Positions 53,033 to 61,049 are shown, counted from the stretch's first letter. The stretch: DNA of 64,000 bases from Nitrosopumilus ureiphilus (GCF_013407185.1 NZ_CP026995.1:1962954-2026953); one strand, 5' to 3'. Made by a program: numbers and translations. The notes: a model not told the origin generated them from the sequence alone.

Positions 53033-53445
53033 TTTTGAATCCTCTTCAATTCATCAGAAATTTTTACAACAGCTTCTACTGCTCGTTCTGCAACGGGTCT
53101 TATCCTAGCATAGGCATGTCTTTCTTGCATTCCAGGACCAGATATACCTAAAGAGACTGGTTTTCGATATTTAATAGATAATGCTGTTAATGCATGAGCA
53201 GTAGAATGTGATATTACTTCATCATGTTTTGTTTGTCCTTTAATTATAGCACCCAAAGTAACTACTGCGTCAACATCATTTTTTTGTAATAATGAATCTA
53301 CAATTATAGGCATGTCGTAAGCACCAGGAACTGTACATGTATGTAATATTCTCAATTTCAAAGTATTTGCTTTTTCTTGAGCTACTGCAAGCATCCTAGA
53401 TGTCACTTCCTCATTGAATTCTGAAACCACTATTGCAATATTCAA
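53029..53445 (-). CDS. ribH: 6,7-dimethyl-8-ribityllumazine synthase
   Basis: RibH joins 5-amino-6-ribitylaminouracil with dihydroxybutanone phosphate. The 138-residue protein has IAIVVSEFNEEVTSRML (substrate Trp/Phe site), CTVPGAYDMPIIVDSLLQ (about 38), VVTLGAIIKGQTKHDEVISH (about 60, with the catalytic His) and VSLGISGPGMQERHAYAR. It is the archaeal short type, from TTG 53445. It precedes arfA with a 4-base overlap. Confidence 0.95.
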   Translation of the reverse strand: MNIAIVVSEFNEEVTSRMLAVAQEKANTLKLRILHTCTVPGAYDMPIIVDSLLQKNDVDAVVTLGAIIKGQTKHDEVISHSTAHALTALSIKYRKPVSLGISGPGMQERHAYARIRPVAERAVEAVVKISDELKRIQK

Positions 53446-53447
53446 GA

Positions 53448-54113
53448 CTAATGCACCTTGGCGTATTCTAAAAGTTCTTTTCCATCAATTAATGGAATTC
53501 CATTTTGTTTGGCAAATTTCTCTGCTTTATCTACAGATAATGCAGAATATGTTTCAGCATCCATCATTTCGCAAATTGCTGTAACAGGTATCAAACCTGC
53601 AACTTGAGCTAAATAAACAGACATTTCAGTATGTCCTTGTCGTGCAGCTAATAATCCTTTAGATGCAATCAACAAAGGAACATGTCCTGGAGTTTTAAAT
53701 GATGATGCAAATTTTTTCTGTTTATTTTCAACATTAAAGATATTTGCCATTTCTCTAATTGTTAATGACCTATCTTTATCAGTAATTCCAGTATAAGTTT
53801 GATAATGATTGATAGACAATGAAAAAGTCGGATGATCACCATAGGGTGCCAAACCCATAATCATTTCTTTGTTTGAGATTGAAGAATCAGCAAGAATTTC
53901 ATGCATGTATTTTAATTCAAGAGATTTTGCAAAATTATTATCAATTGCAATACACAATAACCCACCAGCATGTTGACGCATTCTTGCTACATGCTCAGGA
54001 GTAACAAATTCAGCGGCTACTACCATATCAATCTCATTTTCTCGTCCAGCTGAATCAAATAATAGCACAAATTCTCCACGCTTTAGAGATTGTAGTGCTG
54101 ATTCAAGGGACAT
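53448..54113 (-). CDS. ribB: 3,4-dihydroxy-2-butanone-4-phosphate synthase
   Basis: RibB makes dihydroxybutanone phosphate and formate from ribulose 5-phosphate. From ATG 54113 the protein has 221 residues: MSLESALQSLKRGEFVLLF, DSAGRENEIDMVVAAEF (metal Glu), MRQHAGGLLCIAID, ADRSLTIREMANIF-like block (DKDRSLTIREMANIF), FKTPGHVPLLIASKGLL and the C-terminal GHTEMSVYLAQVAGL with His. It is not fused to RibA. The longer frame to 54170 adds a leader with no support. Next to ribE and ribH in the operon. Confidence 0.95.
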   Translation of the reverse strand: MSLESALQSLKRGEFVLLFDSAGRENEIDMVVAAEFVTPEHVARMRQHAGGLLCIAIDNNFAKSLELKYMHEILADSSISNKEMIMGLAPYGDHPTFSLSINHYQTYTGITDKDRSLTIREMANIFNVENKQKKFASSFKTPGHVPLLIASKGLLAARQGHTEMSVYLAQVAGLIPVTAICEMMDAETYSALSVDKAEKFAKQNGIPLIDGKELLEYAKVH

Positions 54114-54191
54114 GACAAAAATTGTCGGTGATCTAATTATAAAGTTTACTAAAAAATTGGTAATTACCACTAAATTTGTAGATAATTGAAT

Positions 54192-54776
54192 TTATTTTAG
54201 AATGTATTTTCCAAGGATATCAGTTTCAATATTAACTTTATCGCCTATTTTTTTTGTATGAAAGTTTGTAACCTCAATGGTATGAGGAATTAATGAAACC
54301 GATGCAAGAGTATTTTTGATATCAACAACTGTTAAACTGATTCCATCTATTGCAATAGAACCTTTTTTCACAACATATTTTGATAATTTCTTTGGGACTT
54401 CAAACCAAACTTGGACTTCTTTTGGCTTTTTTAGAATTTTTTTAATTATTCCAACACCATCCACATGACCTAAAACAAAATGACCTTCGAGTCTATCACC
54501 TGCCTTTAAGCTTCGTTCAATATTTACAACTCCACCCACTTTTAGATTACCAAGATCTGTTTTTTTGGTAGTTTCATCAATCATTTCAAAAATGCAACTA
54601 GATTTGGATAATTTTGTTGCAGTAAGACAAACACCATTTAGAGCAACACTTTGGCCAATTTTTAATCCCTTGGAATGTTTTCCTAGATTTACAGTCATTT
54701 CAATGGCGCTTCGATTTTTGGTATTTTTCGAAATCTTTTCAACTTTACCAACGCCTTCAACAATTCCAGTAAACAT
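54192..54776 (-). CDS. ribE: Riboflavin synthase, bacterial (alpha) type
   Basis: RibE dismutates two lumazines to riboflavin. The 194-residue protein from ATG 54776 (MFTGIVEGVGKVEKIS) has the duplicated lumazine-binding domains of the trimeric bacterial enzyme: GQSVALNGVCLTATKL (about 42) and its second copy GSIAIDGISLTVVDIKNT (about 136), plus EGHFVLGHVDGVGII (about 97). Most archaea use an unrelated lumazine-synthase-like RibC, so this is a bacterial-type replacement. It is the first gene of the operon; the next is ribB after 78 bases. Confidence 0.94.
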   Translation of the reverse strand: MFTGIVEGVGKVEKISKNTKNRSAIEMTVNLGKHSKGLKIGQSVALNGVCLTATKLSKSSCIFEMIDETTKKTDLGNLKVGGVVNIERSLKAGDRLEGHFVLGHVDGVGIIKKILKKPKEVQVWFEVPKKLSKYVVKKGSIAIDGISLTVVDIKNTLASVSLIPHTIEVTNFHTKKIGDKVNIETDILGKYILK

Positions 54777-54958
54777 CAAAATTAATTATGAAGCATACGT
54801 ATAAAATGATTTAGATGAATGATATAGTTTGTATAAACTCGTTTGTTGTTTGCTACCTTACATTATAGAACTTTGTAGAATAAAAATATTTGAAAAAATA
54901 CAAAGTGGTTTCTATGGTAGTTTTTTACCGTATAAACACAAAATTCTAGGCTCAAATC

Positions 54959-55447
54959 CTATAATCTTGAAAGTCCTATGATACCAAGTATTATTGTTAT
55001 AGTTGTTCCAATCCAAAATTTCCAATGATCTTTTGCAAAGTTTTTAATTTCTCGTTTGATTTTACGGTTTTTCTTTACTTTAGACACTTTCTTTTCATGA
55101 CATTCTAGACATATCAACTCAGAAAATAATGGAGATTTCTCTTTAGATAAATCATAAAAATCATCAAAACTATCACTATCAGAAATAATAATATCATCAG
55201 GCTCATCAGCATCAGCATCAGCATCAGAATCTGAATCTGAATAAAATGTCAGTCCACCATGTTTGTGTGCAAGTCTCTTACACTTTGGGCATATCTCAGT
55301 GTATGGTTTTTCTCTCTTCTTAATACATTCAGCACAAAGTAATAGATTAGTACCATGTTTTGTGTAATGTGTGATTTTTCCTACTTCAGTATCTAATTTT
55401 TTGCATTTTTCACAAGCATTACTTTCTCGCTTAAATTCAATAGGCAT
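54959..55447 (-). CDS. Zinc-finger protein with acidic linker and C-terminal membrane anchor
   Basis: The 162-residue protein, from ATG 55447 (MPIEFKRESNACEKC), has Cys pairs at CEKCKKLD, LLCAECIKKR, ICPKCKRLAH and ICLECHEKK, probably two zinc modules. An Asp/Ser/Ala-rich run (about residues 78-105, SDSDADADADEP) separates them. A basic stretch precedes one C-terminal helix (FWIGTTITIILGIIGLSRL). It is the last gene of the five-gene Shedu-like operon. No enzyme motif; it may be a membrane-tethered sensor or adaptor. Confidence 0.7.
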   Translation of the reverse strand: MPIEFKRESNACEKCKKLDTEVGKITHYTKHGTNLLLCAECIKKREKPYTEICPKCKRLAHKHGGLTFYSDSDSDADADADEPDDIIISDSDSFDDFYDLSKEKSPLFSELICLECHEKKVSKVKKNRKIKREIKNFAKDHWKFWIGTTITIILGIIGLSRL

Positions 55448-55448
55448 G

Positions 55449-55691
55449 TTATTTCCCTCTAAACAAATCTCCAATGTTCTTTAAAAATCCAGAAAAAGAT
55501 TCGGCCTGTTTCATTTCTTCTGTTTTCTTTTTTGCTCGATAAGCACTCTGTTTAGTTCGTTCTGTTTTTCGTTGGAGTTTTACTATTTCTCGTTTCTTTT
55601 TTATTCCATATATTGTTCCTATTACACCTACAACATATCCAATAATACCAAAAATAAGATAAAAATGCTGAAGAGTAACTTGGTCGGCCAT
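55449..55691 (-). CDS. Small membrane protein with basic coiled coil
   Basis: The 80-residue protein has one N-terminal helix (FYLIFGIIGYVVGVIGTIYG) and then a Lys/Arg/Glu coiled-coil tail (KREIVKLQRKTERTKQSAYR). It is packed in the operon with 1- and 2-base gaps. Such anchored coils could join larger complexes; no family recognised. Confidence 0.65.
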   Translation of the reverse strand: MADQVTLQHFYLIFGIIGYVVGVIGTIYGIKKKREIVKLQRKTERTKQSAYRAKKKTEEMKQAESFSGFLKNIGDLFRGK

Positions 55692-55693
55692 TG

Positions 55694-55906
55694 TTAATCT
55701 CTGTCAGCCAGATAAGCGATTAACAATCCAAGTAGTAATGCAGCTCCTACAGCAGCAATAGCGTTACCAGTAATGTTTGCTTGTTGTCTTTCTTTTTCTA
55801 AAATAACTCTTAGTTCATCAGCTTCTTTTACAGATAAAACTCTAGTACGTAATTTTTCTTGAAGTTCATTTTTTCTTCTAATTTCTTCTGGGGTTAGATT
55901 AACCAT
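55694..55906 (-). CDS. Small helical protein with C-terminal membrane anchor
   Basis: The 70-residue protein has a charged helical head (LTPEEIRRKNELQEKLRTRV, SVKEADELRVILEKERQQAN) and a C-terminal membrane helix (AIAAVGAALLLGLLIAYL). Its start overlaps the previous operon gene by 8 bases. Unrecognised. Confidence 0.65.
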   Translation of the reverse strand: MVNLTPEEIRRKNELQEKLRTRVLSVKEADELRVILEKERQQANITGNAIAAVGAALLLGLLIAYLADRD

Positions 55907-56216
55907 TATTCTTATCCCCCTTTATCATATCATCAAAAACCTCAACTAAGTCTGGGTTTTGACGAAGAAATTCAGCTAATTGAGGTTTATTTTTAACAAG
56001 ATCTTCCCAATCTGTCAATATGTCTCCTTTTTGTAAAACAGTGGCAACTGCTTTACGTTGTTCTTTTAATTTTTTATTTTCATTTTTTAGTTTGGTATTT
56101 TCATTATGTGATCCTGCATACCATTTTCCAACAAAAAATGCGATGGCTACTGTTCCACCAACAATTGCTCCAATAATTTGTACTAATGATGATAACTCAA
56201 AGGTGAGTTCTGTCAA
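55899..56216 (-). CDS. Small membrane protein with coiled coil
   Basis: The 105-residue protein has an N-terminal membrane helix (LVQIIGAIVGGTVAIAFFVG), a coil (KLKNENKKLKEQRKAVATVL) and a soluble acidic end (DILTDWEDLVKNKPQLAEFL, NPDLVEVFDDMIKGD). From TTG 56216, 53 bases after the Shedu-like gene. It probably works with the nuclease-like protein, by linkage only. Confidence 0.65.
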   Translation of the reverse strand: MTELTFELSSLVQIIGAIVGGTVAIAFFVGKWYAGSHNENTKLKNENKKLKEQRKAVATVLQKGDILTDWEDLVKNKPQLAEFLRQNPDLVEVFDDMIKGDKNNG

Positions 56217-56269
56217 TTTGGTTCCTTCTTTATTTTTTTAGTGTAGTCCAAGTTCCCATGTAAAATAAA

Positions 56270-57763
56270 TTAAATTTCTATTTCAAGTTTCTCTTTAATG
56301 TCATGTTTTTTCCAAAAGTCTAATGTTGATCTGGCCTTTGCTATGATATCATCATATGTTAAAATCTCAATATTAGGAAATTCTTGTACTAGTAATTTGA
56401 AACGTTCCTTTTTTTCTTTATCCAAATGCATTCCTTTGGTGGAACCTATCACTGCAATACCTTTAGAGTGCAAGCCTCGAAACTTCTGTTCTATATTATA
56501 ATCTGCGGCTTGAAGAATACCATCATATACTTTTTTTGAAAATTCTCCATTGTTTTTGAAAATAGGATCGTTTGCATCTTCTAATTCAATTACAACACAT
56601 TTGTCAAATCCATCTAGTTTTTTGATTATAAAATCAGGATGCTTTCCACTACCTTCTAATCTTGTTTCATTTGTTCTATTTTCGTTAGAATCAAAATCAG
56701 ATAGCCTTTCTTTATCAAAATATTCTATACTCATTAACCAATAATGTTTTGTTAGAAATTTGTGAATTTCTGCTTCATCATTAGTCTCTGATTTGTTATG
56801 TTTATCAATTAATTTTTCAAATTCTTTAAGACTTTTAGATAATTTTTCATATCGATTAAACATTGTGTCCATTGCAGGTAATTTCTTGATAATTTTTTGT
56901 AATTGATCTGCGGGAAGACTTGCAATATATTTCAAAAATTCAGAGGACTTGTTTGATTTAAATAAATTCTTTAGTAATATTTCAAATTCTTTTGTGGGTA
57001 AATCTTTGATTACAGGTAAAAACATCATTAATTGTTTTTTTGGAGATTCAGGAGTCAGTTGGGATATTTCTTTAACAGTATCACGAGCGAGTGCAGACTG
57101 CATCACAATAGATCTCAAGTCCTTTTTTTCTTCACTTTCAGGCATGCTTTCATATTCGCTTAGTATTTCCTCGATTACTCCATGGTAGGAGTTTTTCAGT
57201 TCCTCAATTAATGATGAAGATGGTTCATTTTCAAAAAATGATGTTAACACTTTTTTTTGGAAATACCATCTAACTTTCCAATAATATTTGCTAACTTTCA
57301 AATTTTTGATTGCTAGTGATATTTCTTCTGTGTATTGTTGAAATGCATCAAAATCAACGTACACTTTAGTTATTCCTTTGACAGTTTTTAGATGGAAGGG
57401 TTTGGTTGACTGGCGTCTGTAGAAAATTAACTCAAAGTTATCTAAATCACCATATTCTTTTACCAAGAAATTAAGCAATGTTCTTAATCGTGTAATGCCA
57501 AACTTCATCCATGCTTGTCTTTCTCTACCTGACGGCGTGAATGAAAACTGAATTATTTTAGATTTTAATGTAGGACTTTGTTCCCAGTAATCCCTGCCTG
57601 TCAGAAACTTGTCTTTTATTTCCTGAATATCTGTTGGAATATCATATTCAGAATTCTTGTTTCCTCTAATATCTGCCACTGCTTCTTTTAGATCATCTGC
57701 GTTAATTGGTTTGTTATCAAAATCTTCTTTCTTTAATTTCACTGATTTTTTAATTTCTTCCAA
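56270..57763 (-). CDS. sduA: Shedu-like (SduA/DUF4263) defence nuclease-family protein
   Basis: The 497-residue protein has a C-terminal domain (about 325-480) with the DUF4263/SduA order: Glu332 in AEIHKFLTKHYWL, Asp377 in KHPDFIIKKL, VVIELEDAN with Glu393, Gln418 in ILQAADYN, SKGIAVIGST and IEILTYDDIIAKA. This is the PD-(D/E)xK fold of the Shedu anti-phage nuclease. The usual Lys of ExK is Glu395, so activity may be altered. The N-terminal 320 residues are mostly helical and, at 220-300, regular, probably an assembly or sensing region. TTG start. It leads an operon of four small membrane proteins, so the target is likely sensed at or delivered to the membrane. Confidence 0.8.
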   Translation of the reverse strand: MEEIKKSVKLKKEDFDNKPINADDLKEAVADIRGNKNSEYDIPTDIQEIKDKFLTGRDYWEQSPTLKSKIIQFSFTPSGRERQAWMKFGITRLRTLLNFLVKEYGDLDNFELIFYRRQSTKPFHLKTVKGITKVYVDFDAFQQYTEEISLAIKNLKVSKYYWKVRWYFQKKVLTSFFENEPSSSLIEELKNSYHGVIEEILSEYESMPESEEKKDLRSIVMQSALARDTVKEISQLTPESPKKQLMMFLPVIKDLPTKEFEILLKNLFKSNKSSEFLKYIASLPADQLQKIIKKLPAMDTMFNRYEKLSKSLKEFEKLIDKHNKSETNDEAEIHKFLTKHYWLMSIEYFDKERLSDFDSNENRTNETRLEGSGKHPDFIIKKLDGFDKCVVIELEDANDPIFKNNGEFSKKVYDGILQAADYNIEQKFRGLHSKGIAVIGSTKGMHLDKEKKERFKLLVQEFPNIEILTYDDIIAKARSTLDFWKKHDIKEKLEIEI

Positions 57764-57889
57764 TTAATTTTCTATGATCTGATTAGGTTAAAAATAACTC
57801 ACTGAGTGAAGTTTACCTTATAGTGAATACAAATTTTTTGTTAGATCATTTTATTGTGATTAATTTTAAACAATTAGGAACAAAAGAGA

Positions 57890-58069
57890 TCATTTTGATG
57901 ATCGCTTTGTTCTTGTTTTCTTGCCACATTTGGCTTGAACTTTGATATATTCCTCAATAATATTATGACAGTCTCTGCAAATCATTACTTTGACTTTTAG
58001 TTGTTTATCATGATGTTCGGTAAGATCTTTCCATATTTTACAGCAAGGACATTTTCCTAATCCACCCAT
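57890..58069 (-). CDS. Mini HNH-like zinc protein (59 aa)
   Basis: The 59-residue protein (ATG 58069) has the layout CPCC, then LTEHHDK with a His-His, then ICRDCHNIIEEY, ending in a basic tail KKTRTKRSSK. CxxC, HH, CxxCHN is the order in HNH endonucleases with a structural zinc. It is shorter than most, so it could be a degenerate or DNA-binding-only version. It is isolated, upstream of the Shedu-like operon on the same strand; 58070-58201 has no gene I can support. Confidence 0.6.
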   Translation of the reverse strand: MGGLGKCPCCKIWKDLTEHHDKQLKVKVMICRDCHNIIEEYIKVQAKCGKKTRTKRSSK

Positions 58070-58201
58070 GCTTTTAGATGAGTAAAGAAACTAATAGGAT
58101 TTTCTTACTCTTCCCATGTAAAAACAGATTCAAATTTGTGCCTAATTTGAGTTCAGAAAAGACAATTAATTTATCCATTGAGCAGATGATGTAATTAGAA
58201 A

Positions 58202-58780
58202 TTATTTTCTTTCTAATTCTTTATCATATGTATCAAAACGATTTCTATATTCTTGACCATAACGATCTTTATGGGATGGGGCACTTATTGGTTGAATAGT
58301 GTTTGCTAAAATTGCTAAAAATTTACGTACGTCTTTATCATCAAGGAATTTATTTCTTGTAATACAAGCCAACATAATATGAAATGAAGAACTCAAATTA
58401 AGGATTTTATATGAATGATCCAAATACAATAATGCATCAGTAATATCTTTGTCTAATGCTGCTAAACAATAATCAAATAAAAGGTATTGTGGCGGATAAC
58501 TTATACCACTCATTAGAATTGCATATTGTTGTAGATCAATAAGTTCTGTTCTTCTTTCATCTTGAAGAAGTTTTATCATTAAATTAATTATGTCTCTTAC
58601 GGAAATCCAATCTTTGTTATGTCCGATTTTTTTTGCCATCTCTATTTCATCTAAAGGTATTCCAAATTGTGTATCAATATCTCCATCTTGAATTTCATCA
58701 TTAATAATTGGAATATATTGAATCATAGTAGTTATTTCATCATAAATATCTGGAGTAAAAGTTGGATCCATATCTAACAT
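58202..58780 (-). CDS. Hypothetical helical protein
   Basis: The 192-residue, mainly helical protein (FTPDIYDEITTMIQYIPIIN; ISVRDIINLMIKLLQDERRT; YCLAALDKDITDALLYLDHS) has TPR-like helix spacing but no clear motif. It has no membrane segment or Cys pattern. ATG start; it follows the winged-helix gene (58819) on the same strand after 38 bases and may share its message. The role is unknown. Confidence 0.6.
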   Translation of the reverse strand: MLDMDPTFTPDIYDEITTMIQYIPIINDEIQDGDIDTQFGIPLDEIEMAKKIGHNKDWISVRDIINLMIKLLQDERRTELIDLQQYAILMSGISYPPQYLLFDYCLAALDKDITDALLYLDHSYKILNLSSSFHIMLACITRNKFLDDKDVRKFLAILANTIQPISAPSHKDRYGQEYRNRFDTYDKELERK

Positions 58781-58818
58781 AGAAATTATTTATTTATAAC
58801 ATATTCTAAAAAATTAAT

Positions 58819-59076
58819 TTATACCAAATTTTTTAAAATTTTCTTTCCATTAGATGTCAATTCATACAGTCGTCCTTTCTTAAATTCAGGATTAAGACAA
58901 ACTATTAGATTCTTTTCTACCAACTCTGCTAAGGTATTACTTACATGTGAGAGAGAGATGTTAGTTTCCTTTGCCATTTCTGCCGGAGTCAGTTTCTTTC
59001 CCTCTAAGGCTTTGATTATTTTGGTCCTGTAGGAACTTGCCTTGATGTAACCGAGCAGAATATCAGATTTTGTCAA
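58819..59076 (-). CDS. Winged-helix transcription regulator (ArsR/MarR-like)
   Basis: From TTG 59076 (TKSDILLGYIKASSYRTKII) the protein has 85 residues with a helix-turn-helix LTPAEMAKETNISLSHVSNT, wing VCLNPEFKKGRLYELTSNG and end KKILKNLV. The longer frame to 59139 lacks a start that makes sense. It is divergent from the secreted protein at 59155, with little room for two promoters. It may regulate the 58202 gene or its neighbours. Confidence 0.75.
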   Translation of the reverse strand: MTKSDILLGYIKASSYRTKIIKALEGKKLTPAEMAKETNISLSHVSNTLAELVEKNLIVCLNPEFKKGRLYELTSNGKKILKNLV

Positions 59077-59154
59077 GTGCTTAATCTGTACGTAAATGGT
59101 AATATGGCAATTAGCACGCTTTAAATGCGGTTTACACACGAAATAAACACAATA

Positions 59155-59805
59155 ATGGGAAGGGTAAAGAAAATCAGCATAGGCTTTGGCATTGTTTTCA
59201 TGACATTATTAATTCCAATTACTGTTTCAGCACAAACAACAGAGATTCCTTCATGGGTAAAGGGTGTTGCAGACTTTTGGGTAAAAGGAAATATTGAGGA
59301 TAATGAATTTGGAGAGGCCATATCATTTCTGATTGAACAGGAAATTATCAAAGTGAATATGCCACAACAAAATAACAATGCAGAATTAGAAAAGAAAATC
59401 TCACAATTAGAATTTGAAAATTCAGAATTACTGAATGGAATTAATGATCTAAAAAATAAAAATTCAAAATTACAATCAGGGAATAATGAAAAGATGAACA
59501 GTGATGTTACTTGTGATGAGTTTTACTATGATGTCATGCATTTCAGTATTGTTGATGCATTGTATGGAAGAATTGCCGAGTCAGCAGAATCTTATGGACA
59601 TACAAATGACAACGAAGATGCACTAAAGGCCGCCAAGGAACTATCTAAGATAGCGTCATTTAACGGATTCAATGATGAAGATTTGGAAAGATTCAGAGTG
59701 AATTGTTCTGATCAATTAACCGAAGAACAAAATCTTGCTAAGGATTTTCTTCTGTATTGGGGAGAACAATTTGGATTTTATGTTTTGTTGGGTGTGTATA
59801 AGTAA
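59155..59805 (+). CDS. Secreted protein with thaumarchaeal W-V-K domain
   Basis: From ATG 59155 (MGRVKKISIGFGIVFMTLLI) the protein has 216 residues with a signal peptide ending near VSAQTTE. The first domain (IPSWVKGVADFWVKGNIEDN, EFGEAISFLIEQEIIKV) is a short module I recognise from many exported proteins of this lineage. A coiled coil follows (ELEKKISQLEFENSELLNGI), then a helical C-terminal domain with two Cys. Role unknown; extracellular. Confidence 0.75.
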   Translation: MGRVKKISIGFGIVFMTLLIPITVSAQTTEIPSWVKGVADFWVKGNIEDNEFGEAISFLIEQEIIKVNMPQQNNNAELEKKISQLEFENSELLNGINDLKNKNSKLQSGNNEKMNSDVTCDEFYYDVMHFSIVDALYGRIAESAESYGHTNDNEDALKAAKELSKIASFNGFNDEDLERFRVNCSDQLTEEQNLAKDFLLYWGEQFGFYVLLGVYK

Positions 59806-60129
59806 TTTTATTTCATAATGGAAATACATATTGGTTGAGCAGGCCTTTTTTAGTAAAATTAAATTATTTAGTTTAAAGGAAAATCAAAAAACCTTCTTGT
59901 CATTAATCCTTCAAGATTCACTGTTGCACATTTTTGTTTCAAAATTGAGCGATATTTTTTCCAGCCTTATTCATATAGAGATCAAAAACTATTTCTGAAC
60001 ACGATTGTGTAATTCTGATCTGCATAATTCATAACAGAAGACAGATCAAAAACTATCGGATTTAGGCATAAATCAGCCTCAAAATTCATATACCATAATT
60101 GATAAATATATTAAATTATTTTATATATT
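59806..60129. other. 324-base intergenic region with repeats, no gene seen
   Basis: The region is AT-rich and has the 14-mer AGATCAAAAACTAT twice (59979-59992 and 60043-60056). TGATCTG and CAGATCA (about 60016-60022 and 60042-60048) form an inverted pair. The pattern could serve a regulator or a replicon start, but nothing more can be said. Confidence 0.4.
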
Positions 60130-60276
60130 GTGGTTAGAACTATTCGAATCAAGACAGAAAAATTCTACAAGGAACTGCTCAAGGTACAGGGTGAACTTCA
60201 GGCAAAGGAGGGCGAGACAAAGACCATGGATGATGTAGTAAGTTTTCTTTTGAGAAAAGCAGGTAGAAAAGTTTAG
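60130..60276 (+). CDS. Mini ribbon-helix-helix-like protein (48 aa)
   Basis: From GTG 60130 the frame encodes a 48-residue basic protein: a strand (RTIRIKTEKFYKELLK) and a helix pair ending (TMDDVVSFLLRKAGRKV). This is the pattern of small RHH/CopG-type DNA-binding proteins, such as antitoxins. No toxin is adjacent. It starts the block leading to the P-loop ATPase. Confidence 0.6.
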   Translation: MVRTIRIKTEKFYKELLKVQGELQAKEGETKTMDDVVSFLLRKAGRKV

Positions 60277-60366
60277 TAAAAAAATAATTTTTTCATCAAC
60301 ATGTTTTGTTTTTTCTAATTAGATTTCCAGAAATAGGTGTTTGTAGAAAACATTATATCATGTGTT

Positions 60367-60382
60367 CACGTTATATGACGTG
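60367..60382. promoter_or_regulatory. Palindrome CACGT-N6-ACGTG
   Basis: The 5-bp arms around TATATG lie directly before the next reading frame (start 60385). It could be an operator, for example for the RHH-like proteins. Confidence 0.4.
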
Positions 60383-60384
60383 TC

Positions 60385-60711
60385 ATGATTGTTCAAAATA
60401 ATTTTTTGGGAATTGGAAACATGATAGGATTACAAAGTAATCAAATCAAAAAAGTGTTGCAAAGTAATCAAGACAACAAAACTAATTTGAATTACAAAGT
60501 GTTGAAAGACATAAAGTATTCAAATCTTAAATGTAATAAATATAATAACGCAGAAAGTATTGTAGAAAACAAATACAATGTTAAAAGTAAAGACAAGACA
60601 GATGAAATTAATTTGTGTTGCAAAGATAAACCAAACAAGCATTGTATAACTGATTATGACAGTGCAAGGTTATGCAAAAATTTCATAGTTAGTAATTCTA
60701 CAAAACAATAG
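60385..60711 (+). CDS. Asn/Lys/Cys-rich hypothetical protein (uncertain)
   Basis: The 108-residue frame is low in complexity at the start (repeated LQSNQ in NMIGLQSNQIKKVLQSNQ, with repeated CAAAGTAATCAA in the DNA). It has Cys in a loose cluster (LCCKDKPNKHC, LCKNF). It is unlike known families and could be non-coding. It precedes the RHH-like gene by 36 bases. Confidence 0.4.
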   Translation: MIVQNNFLGIGNMIGLQSNQIKKVLQSNQDNKTNLNYKVLKDIKYSNLKCNKYNNAESIVENKYNVKSKDKTDEINLCCKDKPNKHCITDYDSARLCKNFIVSNSTKQ

Positions 60712-60747
60712 AACGAATAGTTCAATAAATTGAAAAGAGGGTAAAAA

Positions 60748-60894
60748 ATGAAATATTGTAAAATACTGATCAGTCAAAAAACAATTGACAGATTAAGAGA
60801 GTTTGGAATAATGGGATCAACATACGATTCTATTCTGAATGAATTGATGGATCATGCAGATGTATGTGATCTATGGTGGAACAGAGAGCAATGA
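60748..60894 (+). CDS. Mini ribbon-helix-helix-like protein (48 aa)
   Basis: ATG 60748 opens a 48-residue frame, KILISQKTIDRLREFGIMGS then TYDSILNELMDHADVC. The strand followed by T-x-D-x-L-x-x-x-G, S/T-Y-D-x-I-L pattern matches small RHH/antitoxin-like proteins of archaea. The next gene starts in the stop codon (ATGA at 60891). Confidence 0.65.
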   Translation: MKYCKILISQKTIDRLREFGIMGSTYDSILNELMDHADVCDLWWNREQ

Positions 60895-61049
60895 AAAAGA
60901 TTGCAACTGTAAAATTGCATAGATTTGAGGGCAAGTGGTTTCTGCTTGCCTTTGATATTGCATGGGGTAATAAATTAGAAAACGATAATTTTGATGTGTA
61001 CATCTCTAAGAACAGATTACACGCCAGAAGTCAGCCAATAATACAATGA
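60891..61049 (+). CDS. Small protein of the ATPase operon (52 aa)
   Basis: The 52-residue frame (KKIATVKLHRFEGKWFLLAF) has strands and one aromatic cluster. Its first ATG lies in the stop of the RHH-like gene, and its stop overlaps the ATPase start (ATGA at 61046). The tight coupling shows a real operon; no family recognised. Confidence 0.65.
   Translation: MKKIATVKLHRFEGKWFLLAFDIAWGNKLENDNFDVYISKNRLHARSQPIIQ

Noticed and set aside
54780-54958. FMN riboswitch before the riboflavin operon
   Set aside because: No RFN-like conserved stems seen, and such switches are not expected in archaea.
59979-60056. Possible CRISPR or iteron array
   Set aside because: Only two copies of a 14-mer were found; too few for an array or an origin.
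60385-60711. Toxin of a toxin-antitoxin pair with the RHH-like genes
   Set aside because: No known toxin fold or catalytic motif; low-complexity sequence suggests it may not be a real gene.
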